NCBI GenBank assembly: GCA_026386995.1
Contig: JAPLMO010000370.1
Span: 1 to 14,754, forward strand
From: Planctomycetota bacterium
GTDB taxonomy: Bacteria; Planctomycetota; Phycisphaerae; FEN-1346
Length of the DNA stretch: 14,754 nucleotides
Direction of reading: 5' to 3'
A model generated the notes under the pieces. That model saw nothing but the letters and a program-made list of their open reading frames with translations, was not told the DNA's origin and did no database searches. A program made the translations under genes and the position numbers. Shown in pieces: positions 6,919 through 12,979 of this stretch (position 1 is its first letter; each line of letters starts with the position of its first letter).

Positions 6919-7836
6919 ATGCGCCATCTGTTTGCCGCGGCACTGGTTGTATCCGTGGGCGTGATTGCCTTCGCTGCTGCGCCAGCGCCTCCTAAGAGTG
7001 TTACGCACCCGTTTCTCTGCGCCGACTACGGCAGCGGCAAGGTCCGCGTCGTCTCGGCCGAGGGCAAGGTCACCTGGGAGATCGCTGTCCCCGGCTGCCA
7101 GGACGTCTGGCTGCTGCCCAACGGCAACTACCTCTTCAGCCACACGCGCGGCGTCAAGGAGGTCACGCCCAACGCCGAGAAGAAGGTGGTCTGGGAATAC
7201 AAGTCGCCCGACGGCAGCGAGGTCCACACCTGCCAGCCGTTGCCCGACGGGGCCGTCTTCATCTGCGAGTGCGGCACGCGCCGCCTGATCGAGGTCGGCC
7301 GCGACGGCAAGATCCGCAAGGAAATCAAGATCGAGACCGCCACCAAGGGCGCCCACGGCCAGTTCCGCATCGCGCGCAAACTCGCCAACGGCAACTACCT
7401 CGTCGCGTTTACCGGCGATGGCCTGGTCCGCGAGTTCGACGGCGGGGGCAAGGTGGTGCGGACCATCAAAGTGCCGGGGAACCCGTACGAGGCCCTGCGC
7501 CTGCCGGGCGGCAACACCCTTATCGCCTGCGGCGACGGGCACAAACTCATCGAGGTCGATACGCAGGACAAGGTCGTCTGGAGCATCGACGAGAACGAGA
7601 TTCCCGGCCACCCGCTGCGGTTCGTCGCGGGCATGCAGCGCCTGCCCAACGGCAACACGGTGGTCTGCAACTGGGGCGGCCACGGCTGCGTCGGCAAGCA
7701 ACCGCAGGTCTTCGAGGTCACGCCAGACAAGAAGGTCGTGTGGCAGATCAGCGACTGGACGACCTTCAACACCATTTCAGGTATCATGCTGCTCGACGTC
7801 AAGGGCGACGTCACAAAAGGCGAAATACTGAGGTAG
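6919..7836 (+). CDS. Exported beta-propeller protein with LPNGN-type blade repeats
   Basis: A 305-residue protein. The ATG at 6919 is chosen over an upstream in-frame ATG at 6799 because it starts a clean signal peptide (MRHLFAAALVVSVGVIAFAA), has a GAGGAGAT ribosome-binding site, and because the upstream codons lie inside a repeat element. Blades are marked by LPNGNYLF, LPDGAVFI, LANGNYLV, LPGGNTLI and LPNGNTVV, spaced roughly 42-50 residues apart, with intervening (K)VVW strands (KKVVWEY, DKVVWSI, KKVVWQI). This pattern resembles the propeller of arylsulfotransferase-like and PQQ-like proteins. No catalytic residues are evident, so it is probably a secreted structural or ligand-binding propeller. 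A possible -10 TACAAT lies at 6874-6879 with a weak -35. The neighbouring divergent gene also encodes an exported propeller. Confidence 0.82.
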   Translation: MRHLFAAALVVSVGVIAFAAAPAPPKSVTHPFLCADYGSGKVRVVSAEGKVTWEIAVPGCQDVWLLPNGNYLFSHTRGVKEVTPNAEKKVVWEYKSPDGSEVHTCQPLPDGAVFICECGTRRLIEVGRDGKIRKEIKIETATKGAHGQFRIARKLANGNYLVAFTGDGLVREFDGGGKVVRTIKVPGNPYEALRLPGGNTLIACGDGHKLIEVDTQDKVVWSIDENEIPGHPLRFVAGMQRLPNGNTVVCNWGGHGCVGKQPQVFEVTPDKKVVWQISDWTTFNTISGIMLLDVKGDVTKGEILR

Positions 7837-7865
7837 GTAGGTAATGCCACGTTTAGCCGCAGCCT

Positions 7866-7904
7866 TTGCGCGGGGCACAAGGCCCCGCGCTACGGCGCGT
7901 AAGC
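7866..7904. repeat. Dispersed hairpin E, copy 1
   Basis: A GCGCGGGGC...GCCCCGCGC hairpin (7868-7890) plus flank; 38 of 39 nt match the reverse complement of 12850-12888. It lies about 30 nt past the stop of the propeller gene and may act as a terminator or simply be an interspersed repeat. Just upstream, ACGTTTAGCC (about 7849-7858) resembles the end motif of elements A and B. Confidence 0.7.
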
Positions 7905-7950
7905 GTTATGGCGCGTAAATGATGATCGCGTTCTTCTGGGGGCGCCGACA

Positions 7951-8367
7951 ATGAAATCCTATCGCAAAGAGTTATGGTTCGAGACCCGCACGCGCCGCGG
8001 GTTTATCAACATCACGCCCCAGGTCGAGGAGTGCCTGGCCGCCAGCGGCGTCCGCGAGGGGCTGTGCCTCGTCAACGCCATGCACATCACCGCGAGCGTC
8101 TTCATCAACGACGACGAGTCGGGCCTGCACCGCGACTTCGAGGCGTGGCTGGAGAAACTCGCCCCCGAAAAGCCGTACTCGCAGTACGCCCACAACGGGT
8201 CCGAGGACAACGCCGATGCGCACCTGAAGCGCTCCGTAATGGGCCGCGAGGTCGTCGTGGCCGTGACCGAGGGGCGCCTCGACTTCGGCCCGTGGGAACA
8301 GATTTTTTACGGCGAGTTCGACGGTCGCCGCCGCAAACGCGTCCTCGTCAAGATCGTCGGCGAGTAG
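7951..8367 (+). CDS. yjbQ: YjbQ/UPF0047 family (secondary thiamine-phosphate synthase-like) enzyme
   Basis: A 138-residue protein, the usual length for the family, and complete. Diagnostic segments: [15 protein letters not shown], a [16 protein letters not shown] block, [21 protein letters not shown] and a [16 protein letters not shown] end. These include the conserved His and Asp residues of the trimeric UPF0047 fold. Family knowledge: some members have weak thiamin-phosphate synthase activity, but the physiological role is unsettled, so the enzyme name is only a label. The ATG at 7951 has a weak G-rich site (TGGGGG) upstream. It stands alone, between the propeller gene with its hairpin and the DUF3395 unit. 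I saw no obvious promoter. Confidence 0.93.
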   Translation: MKSYRKELWFETRTRRGFINITPQVEECLAASGVREGLCLVNAMHITASVFINDDESGLHRDFEAWLEKLAPEKPYSQYAHNGSEDNADAHLKRSVMGREVVVAVTEGRLDFGPWEQIFYGEFDGRRRKRVLVKIVGE

Positions 8368-8414
8368 GGCGGCCGCATCCGCCGGGGGCGCTACCGTGCT
8401 GTCGGCGCAGAGAA

Positions 8415-8443
8415 TTGACAAGAGACGTAAGTGCTTGTAGAAT
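8415..8443 (+). promoter_or_regulatory. Near-consensus sigma70 promoter for the DUF3395 gene
   Basis: A perfect -35 TTGACA (8415-8420) is followed, after 17 nt, by TAGAAT (8438-8443), one base from the consensus -10. The implied start is about 8450, a leader of roughly 100 nt. The -10 and the last two bases of the -35 lie inside the left arm of the 52-bp inverted repeat. The right arm keeps the -10 but not the -35. Confidence 0.75.
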
Positions 8444-8470
8444 AAAACGGATGGAGTATTCGGGAGGAAC
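8419..8470 (+). repeat. 52-bp inverted repeat, left arm
   Basis: Matches the reverse complement of 9042-9093 at 51 of 52 positions; the only difference is G/A at 8456. Together the arms enclose the DUF3395 gene and its terminator. Confidence 0.9.
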
Positions 8471-8553
8471 TGTAGGTACAATCATGGTCAAGCGTCCGCG
8501 GTGGTCGCGGGCGAGAGGTCTGTCCGGGGAGTCCTGATTAAAGGAGCACACGC

Positions 8554-8916
8554 ATGACTCTTGTCGCACGCATGAGGAAGTCCGCCACACTGGCCCTCGT
8601 CTCCTGCTTCGTCATCGGCCTGGCCTCGGTCGCCATCCTAGCGGCCGACGCCGCGGCGCCAAGCCCGTCCAAACTGGTCATCGTCAAGGCGGAATACGGC
8701 GATCTACCGAGCGGCGATAAGGTTGACGTGACGAAGAAGGTGGCCGAGATGGTCAAGGACGGCGCCCTTTCGGTCGAGGCGACCAACGACAACTTCACCG
8801 ACCCGGCCGAGGGCACCGTCAAGAAACTCCGCGTAGACTATACCTTCGACGGCGTGGCCAAGTCCAAGACCGTTGACGAGGGTGAGACCCTTACCATCTC
8901 GGCGACCGGCGAGTAG
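8554..8916 (+). CDS. Small exported DUF3395-domain protein
   Basis: A 120-residue protein. Residues 1-31 are a signal peptide (basic start MTLVARMRKS, a hydrophobic run to AILAADAAA). The rest is one DUF3395 domain, recognisable by IVKAEYGDLPSGDKVDVT, a VKDGALSVEATNDNF segment, DPAEGTVKKLRVDY and the closing DEGETLTIS. The same domain occurs at the C-terminus of DNAJC11-type proteins in eukaryotes; in bacteria it occurs alone in secreted proteins of unknown function. The ATG at 8554 has AAGGAG 7 nt upstream; codon 7 is a second ATG. The gene has its own strong promoter (8415-8443) and a terminator-like hairpin right after the stop, so it is a monocistronic unit, and it is bracketed by 52-bp inverted repeats. 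Confidence 0.85.
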   Translation: MTLVARMRKSATLALVSCFVIGLASVAILAADAAAPSPSKLVIVKAEYGDLPSGDKVDVTKKVAEMVKDGALSVEATNDNFTDPAEGTVKKLRVDYTFDGVAKSKTVDEGETLTISATGE

Positions 8917-8945
8917 GAAGCGGTCCTCGACAATATGGGGAGTTC

Positions 8946-8979
8946 AGGGGGAGGCGGCCGCGCGCGGCCGTCTCCCCCT
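8946..8979 (+). terminator. Strong hairpin terminator after the DUF3395 gene
   Basis: Two 17-nt arms (8946-8962, 8963-8979) are complementary with one mismatch and essentially no loop, about 30 nt after the stop codon, followed by a poor T-run (TCTTCGTTT). The very GC-rich stem suits a rho-independent terminator. Confidence 0.65.
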
Positions 8980-9041
8980 CTTCGTTTCCCTGTTCGGCGG
9001 GCGGCCTGAGAACCGACTGCCGCTACAGTTCCGGAGAGCCC

Positions 9042-9093
9042 GTTCCTCCCGAATATTCCATCCGTTTTATTCTACAAGCACTTACGTCTCTTG
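9042..9093 (-). repeat. 52-bp inverted repeat, right arm
   Basis: Inverted copy (51/52) of 8419-8470, 125 nt past the DUF3395 stop. On the minus strand it carries the TAGAAT -10, but CAGGCA replaces TTGACA. The rest of 9094-9252 shows no gene or clear structure. Confidence 0.9.
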
Positions 9094-9252
9094 CCTGTCC
9101 ACTCCCCGCTCCGAACGAGTTTCAAACGTTGGCGAACCGGTTCGACATTGGAATTGGCGACAAATCCTGATTGACATCTTATCACAGGACCTGCCTGCCA
9201 CAATCGGCCCTGTTCCCGCATATGCCCCCCTCCTGCCAAAGGAGTTGCGGCC

Positions 9253-9281
9253 TTGCCGTGGACGGCGGCCGCGGGTAGAAT
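9253..9281 (+). promoter_or_regulatory. Sigma70-type promoter for the DUF488 cassette
   Basis: TTGCCG (9253-9258), a 17-nt spacer, and TAGAAT (9276-9281); predicted start near 9288, 30 nt before the GTG. Confidence 0.6.
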
Positions 9282-9317
9282 CCGCTTCGTCAGCAGGTCC
9301 GCCGGAGGCCGTGAGCC

Positions 9318-9944
9318 GTGAACGACGCCGAGATCGAATCGCTCTATACCGTCGGCCACTCCTCCCACACGTGGGACCAGTTGGTGGAACTTCTGCGCCG
9401 CCACGGCATTGCGGCCGTTGTCGACGTGCGGTCGTCTCCGTACAGCCGTTATTGCCCGCAGTTCAACCGCGAGGGCCTTGCCGCGGGGCTGGGCGCTGCG
9501 CACATCGAGTACGTGTTCATGGGGGACGTGCTGGGCGCTCGCTCGGACGACGCCGCCTGTTATGTCGGCGGGCGAATCTCTTTTGCGAAGTTGGCCGAGA
9601 GCCCGCGTTTCAGCGATGGCATCGAGCGGCTCCGCCGGAAGATGCGCGAGCGCCGGACGGCGATCCTCTGCTCCGAGAAGGACCCGCTGGAGTGCCACCG
9701 GGCGATCCTCATCTGCCGGCGCTTGCGGCAGTTTCCGGTGCGCATCCAGCACATTCTGGAAGACGGCCGCCTGGAAAGCCATCCGGAGTCCGAATCGCGC
9801 CTGGTGCGGCAACTGCGAATCGAGCCTTCCCTTTTCGACGCCGATGCCGGCGGCGAGGGTCTCATCCGCCGCGCCTATGATGCGCAGGCCGAACGTATTG
9901 CCTACCGGTCCGAAAGCGAAACCGCGCTGGCGAAAGACCTGTGA
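9318..9944 (+). CDS. DUF488 family protein (first paralogue)
   Basis: A 208-residue protein. DUF488 hallmarks: YTVGHSSHTWDQLVELLRR at the N-terminus, VVDVRSSPYSRYCPQFN (34-50), and the conserved C-terminal motif CSEKDPLECHR (118-128), in which two Cys and a His are the best candidates for catalysis or metal binding. Family function is not established. Residues ~145-208 are an extra tail not shared with the second paralogue. The GTG at 9318 has GGAGG 9 nt upstream. The stop overlaps the GTG of the next gene by 4 nt (GTGA at 9941-9944), so translation is coupled. First gene of a three-gene cassette with a second DUF488 and a dual-OB protein. Confidence 0.88.
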   Translation: MNDAEIESLYTVGHSSHTWDQLVELLRRHGIAAVVDVRSSPYSRYCPQFNREGLAAGLGAAHIEYVFMGDVLGARSDDAACYVGGRISFAKLAESPRFSDGIERLRRKMRERRTAILCSEKDPLECHRAILICRRLRQFPVRIQHILEDGRLESHPESESRLVRQLRIEPSLFDADAGGEGLIRRAYDAQAERIAYRSESETALAKDL

Positions 9945-10396
9945 ACGACGCGACACCTACCGTGCGGCTGTTTACAATCGGCTTTACGAAGAAGACCGCG
10001 CGCGAGTTCTTCACGCGCCTCCGCGAGGCGGGGGTGCGCCTGGTCGTGGACATCCGCCTGAATAACGCCTCGCAACTGGCCGGGTTCACCAAGAAGGACG
10101 ACCTGGCGTTCTTTCTTCAAGAGATCGGCGGCATCGACTACGTTCACCGGCCGGACCTGGCCCCGACCGGGGAGATCCTGGCGGGCTACAAGAAGAAGGT
10201 CATCGGCTGGCCCGAGTACGAGAGGCGGTTCAACGCCCTTTTGGCGGAGCGGCATATCGAGACGCTCGTTTCGCCCCAGGAAATGGACCTGGCGTGCCTT
10301 CTGTGCAGCGAGCCGACCCCGGCGAAGTGCCACCGGCGGCTGGTCGCCGAGTACCTCCAGCGGGCCTGGCCCAACTTGACCGTCACGCACCTGTAA
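9941..10396 (+). CDS. DUF488 family protein (second paralogue)
   Basis: A 151-residue protein from the same superfamily but divergent: LFTIGFTKKTAREFFTRL replaces TVGHSSHTWD, VVDIRLNNASQLAGFTKK (35-52) replaces VVDVRSSPYS, and CSEPTPAKCHR (122-132) keeps the Cys-x3-Pro...CysHisArg motif. It lacks the C-terminal tail of its neighbour. Both proteins begin (V)NDA, but otherwise they differ enough to be separate subfamilies, so this is not a recent duplication. GTG start at 9941 by 4-nt overlap with the upstream stop. Its stop codon (TAA 10394-10396) lies inside the left direct repeat of inserted element B, which now separates it from the dual-OB gene. Confidence 0.88.
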   Translation: MNDATPTVRLFTIGFTKKTAREFFTRLREAGVRLVVDIRLNNASQLAGFTKKDDLAFFLQEIGGIDYVHRPDLAPTGEILAGYKKKVIGWPEYERRFNALLAERHIETLVSPQEMDLACLLCSEPTPAKCHRRLVAEYLQRAWPNLTVTHL

Positions 10397-10548
10397 CGTA
10401 CGTGTCTAATGCCCGCACGGCGGTGTGGCACGGCTGGCTTGCCCAGCCGTGGCGGAAGGCCCGTAACGTTTTCCACGGCTGGACAAGCCAGCCGTGCCAC
10501 ACTCGCTATTGCATGGCGCGCCACAGGCTAAACACAGACCCTGTAACG
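10391..10548. mobile_element. Element B: 142-nt inverted-repeat element with 8-bp direct repeats
   Basis: CTGTAACG occurs at 10391-10398 and 10541-10548, bracketing 142 nt. The core is a 30-bp inverted repeat, 10423-10452 against 10473-10502 (29/30, 20-nt loop), whose arms are themselves hairpins. The ends TACGTGTCTAATG and GGCTAAACACAG resemble the 13-bp ends of element A. The left repeat includes the stop codon of the second DUF488 gene. Removing the element plus one repeat leaves a 12-nt gap containing CGGAG before the next ATG. Confidence 0.75.
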
Positions 10549-10558
10549 GAGCGGCTCC

Positions 10559-11218
10559 ATGGCACGGGTGGTTTGCCTGGCCAATTCCTACAAGCACGGC
10601 GAGCGGTGCATCGCAGGCAAGTTGCTGGAAACGGGGGCGTGGGTCCGCCCGGTTTCCGACGTTGGGCACGGCGAGGTCCCGTGGAAGGCGCGGCTGATCG
10701 CCGGGCGGGAGCCGCAGCCGCTCGATGTTCTGGACATCCCGCTCCATGAAGAAGGGCCGGACTACGGCTGCCAGCCCGAGAATCGCCTGCTCCTGCCCGG
10801 CCCGTGGCAGAAGGCCGGGTGCGTGGTTGCCGACGACGTTCTAAAGTATGTCGATGAGGTAGAGGATAGGCCGCTGTTCTACAACTACGTCGACCGCGTG
10901 CCGATGACGACGTTCCGGCGCATCCCGCGGACCAGTTGGCGGTCCCTGCAACTGGTCCACTGTTACCACGCGGACTTTCACCGGGACGCCCGCAAACCCG
11001 AAGACTGGCGGGTCACGTTCGAGTATCGCGGGGCCGAGTATGCCGACATGAAGGTCACGGACCCCGCCGCGCTGACTCGCCTGGGCCGCGGGGAACGGCT
11101 GGGCGGCCCCTTCGTGCTGACGATCAGCCTCGGGATGCCATTTCGGCCCACGAACACATCCAAGGAATACTGCTTCAAACTGGTAGCCGCCGTCGTGCCC
11201 CTGAAGGATTTCTCCTAG
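10559..11218 (+). CDS. Dual-OB-domain-like protein of the DUF488 cassette
   Basis: A 219-residue protein without signal peptide or membrane segment. The N-terminus VVCLANSYKHGERCIAGKLL, then GAWVRPVS, and the end KEYCFKLVAAVVPL fit the family named 'dual OB-containing domain': all-beta proteins with two predicted OB folds, a fold often used for nucleic-acid binding. This is recognised from memory of the family, at moderate confidence. The ATG at 10559 is preceded by CGGAG about 8-12 nt upstream. Before element B inserted, the gene would have begun 12 nt after the second DUF488 stop, so it belongs to that operon. The stop TAG (11216-11218) is followed at once by repeat element D copy 2. The role may be nucleic-acid recognition for the DUF488 proteins (inference). 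Confidence 0.65.
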   Translation: MARVVCLANSYKHGERCIAGKLLETGAWVRPVSDVGHGEVPWKARLIAGREPQPLDVLDIPLHEEGPDYGCQPENRLLLPGPWQKAGCVVADDVLKYVDEVEDRPLFYNYVDRVPMTTFRRIPRTSWRSLQLVHCYHADFHRDARKPEDWRVTFEYRGAEYADMKVTDPAALTRLGRGERLGGPFVLTISLGMPFRPTNTSKEYCFKLVAAVVPLKDFS

Positions 11219-11345
11219 TAGCCTGTCAGGACTAAATGTGTGGGTGCCACGGCTGCGCCTTGTGCAGCCGTGGTCGTCGTCGGGGAGGCACGGCTGCAAA
11301 CTGCGCAGCCGTGGCACCCACATAATTAAAGTTGACGCACGGCTA
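11219..11345. repeat. Dispersed hairpin element D, copy 2
   Basis: Inverted repeat 11239-11272 against 11289-11323, with the same core as copy 1 (GGTGCCACGGCTGCGCCTT..., CTGCAAACTGCGCAGCC) and similar ends (TAGCCTGTCAGG; AATTAAAGTTGACG against AATCAAAGTTGACG). It begins directly after the dual-OB stop codon. TAGCCTG recurs at 11344-11350, which could be a 7-bp target duplication; but copy 1 also begins TAGCCT, so the border is uncertain. Confidence 0.75.
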
Positions 11346-11395
11346 GCCTGGCCAGGCAGCGCGCGCGAGCGAGCCGGGCCTCTTGCCATCCGCCC

Positions 11396-11423
11396 TTGTG
11401 TTGGCTGCGCGAATGGTTAGAAT
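11396..11423 (+). promoter_or_regulatory. Possible promoter for the lipoprotein hydrolase gene
   Basis: TAGAAT at 11418-11423 with TTGTGT (11396-11401) 16 nt upstream; start predicted near 11430, 40 nt before the GTG. The -35 is weak. Confidence 0.4.
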
Positions 11424-11469
11424 GACGCCGTACTCGCCGGGCGGGGTGGCCCTCTGAAAGCGACCTAAC

Positions 11470-12756
11470 GTGCAACCAAAGTGGAGTTGTCTGGCTGGCG
11501 CATTGCTGTGTTTGACGGCCCTCGTGGCAGGCGGCTGTGCCCCGGCCGCGCGCCAGGCCCAGCGGCATATCGGGCACGAGGTGGAGGGCGCCCTTTCGCC
11601 GGCGGCCCTGCGCGAGGCCTACCGCACGCCCGCGTTCGTTGTTCGTCACGGCGGCGACCGGTTTACGGCCGTCCAGGACACGGAACTCTCGGCCGATTCG
11701 CAGGTGGACGACACGAACCTGCTTATCTTTGCCGAGGGCTCGGCCGACACGATCGATGGGTTCCGCTGCACCGCCCGCCTGCTGGCCGAGAGCCCGTTCG
11801 GCTTCGAGTCGAACCCGGACCGCCTGGTCATCATCGTCCTGAAGTGGTCGAAGGGGATCAGCGCGGTGGCTGAGCACCTGAACCGCGCCGCCCAGGACGA
11901 GGGCGCGGCCGTGCTGGCGGACATGCTGGAGGTCCACCGCCGCCGGCATCACTCGGACGGCCACGTCAGCCTCGTCGGTTTCAGCGCCGGCACGCGCGTC
12001 ATCGAGCGGGCGTTCGCCAAGGCGGTTTCCGAGCGCGACGCCGGGCGGCACGAGGCGTTCGAGCCGGTCGACAACATCGTGTTCGTGGGCTCCAGCGTCG
12101 GCCTCATGGAGACGCCGCAGTTCGAGGGGCTGCGCGGACGGTTCATCAATTTCGTCAATCCGCGCGACACGCATTTCGGAGACCGCGCCGCCTACATCGC
12201 CCCGGCAGGGGAGGCCGCCAACCCGCTGAAGTTGCTGCACCAGGCGACCATCGAGCGCCGCCCGCGTTTCGGAGCGAGCGTTGCCGGATTCCACACCCTG
12301 CCGGTCCTGACGGCGCCGTCCCAGTTTGAGGCGATCGAGGCGCTCGAGCATTCCTCCGCCCCGCCGGCCGCACGGAAAGCGTTCAAGATGGTCAACGTTC
12401 CCGTGCCGCCAACCCTTGTGCCGTACAACCTTTTCGGGACGCCGCTCGTGAACGACGACCTCGACGATTACGTGAACCTGGCCCCCAACCACTATGTCAT
12501 GGTCGGCCGGGGGCCCGGCGGCCTGACCAATGTGCCGGACTTCAAGCAGTACCGCGGCGCCGCCGAGGAGTTCGTCCGCGAGTTTGTGGGCGATGCGGCC
12601 TTCCGCGGCCGCCTGGACCGCTTCGACCTCAAGACGGTCACGAAGGGCGCCAACCCCATCGGCCTGCCGACGTTTGTGCCGTGGGCCATCCTGAATCCCG
12701 GCGAAAAAGAACCGGCCCCCACGAATGCGGAACCCCCGGCAAAACCTGCTTCGTGA
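11470..12756 (+). CDS. Predicted lipoprotein alpha/beta hydrolase (DUF900-like)
   Basis: A 428-residue protein. The GTG start at 11470 gives a lipoprotein signal: a short basic start, ALLCLTALVAGGC with Cys23 as the probable lipidated residue (VAGGC is a slightly non-standard lipobox). The core is an alpha/beta hydrolase: the strand DRLVIIVLKWSKG, then HVSLVGFSAGTRVIE with nucleophile Ser172 in GFSAG, the following strand NIVFVGSSVG, and a late NHYVMVGRG that may supply the catalytic His. The substrate is unknown. The last 30 residues are Pro/Ala-rich. The ribosome-binding site is weak. An antisense frame of comparable length exists but lacks a recognisable protein. The gene appears monocistronic, bounded by element D copy 2 upstream and a hairpin cluster downstream. 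Confidence 0.8.
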   Translation: MQPKWSCLAGALLCLTALVAGGCAPAARQAQRHIGHEVEGALSPAALREAYRTPAFVVRHGGDRFTAVQDTELSADSQVDDTNLLIFAEGSADTIDGFRCTARLLAESPFGFESNPDRLVIIVLKWSKGISAVAEHLNRAAQDEGAAVLADMLEVHRRRHHSDGHVSLVGFSAGTRVIERAFAKAVSERDAGRHEAFEPVDNIVFVGSSVGLMETPQFEGLRGRFINFVNPRDTHFGDRAAYIAPAGEAANPLKLLHQATIERRPRFGASVAGFHTLPVLTAPSQFEAIEALEHSSAPPAARKAFKMVNVPVPPTLVPYNLFGTPLVNDDLDDYVNLAPNHYVMVGRGPGGLTNVPDFKQYRGAAEEFVREFVGDAAFRGRLDRFDLKTVTKGANPIGLPTFVPWAILNPGEKEPAPTNAEPPAKPAS

Positions 12757-12775
12757 AGTAGCGCCGCATTTCGAG

Positions 12776-12972
12776 CCGCGACCGTAAGGTCGCGGTTATA
12801 CCCGAGCGCCGCAGTCATGTAGGGTGGGTGCTCTGCACCCACCATAGTTGCTTATGCGCCGTAGCGCGGGGCCTTGTGCCCCGCGCAAGATCACGCGGGG
12901 GATAAACCCCCGCGCTACAATCTGCGCGACGCACTGGAGGCAAAACGGCTGGTGGTCGCCCAGGCGACCACC
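12776..12972. repeat. Cluster of five hairpins
   Basis: Within 200 nt there are stems at 12776-12795 (8 bp, loop GTAA), 12823-12843 (9 bp), 12864-12886 (9 bp), 12894-12914 (8 bp) and 12951-12972 (10 bp). The third, with its flank (12850-12888), is an inverted copy of 7866-7904. They lie between two convergent genes and fill the gap; no coding frame is credible here. They could act as a bidirectional terminator or be nested repeat insertions. Confidence 0.75.
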
Positions 12973-12979
12973 CTACATT

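Noticed and set aside
8419..9093. Insertion sequence with its own transposase between the 52-bp repeats
   Set aside because: The only gene between the arms is a secreted DUF3395 protein; there is no transposase and no direct repeat immediately outside the arms.
9171..9199. TTGACA at 9171-9176 as a promoter
   Set aside because: No acceptable -10 at 16-18 nt; the TTGCCG-17-TAGAAT pair at 9253-9281 is better placed for the DUF488 cassette.
8873..9956. Frames of 335 codons (plus) and 294 codons (minus) over the DUF488 region
   Set aside because: They overlap the DUF488 gene in other frames or strands and span the inverted-repeat arm and non-coding DNA; no domain recognised.
11326..12492. Minus-strand frame of 388 codons opposite the lipoprotein hydrolase
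   Set aside because: Rich in His/Arg/Gly without motifs; the plus strand has a lipobox and a GFSAG nucleophile elbow.
12776..12972. CRISPR array or tRNA genes in the hairpin cluster
   Set aside because: The hairpins differ in sequence and spacing, so there is no repeat-spacer pattern, and no cloverleaf or TPsiC-loop sequence is present.
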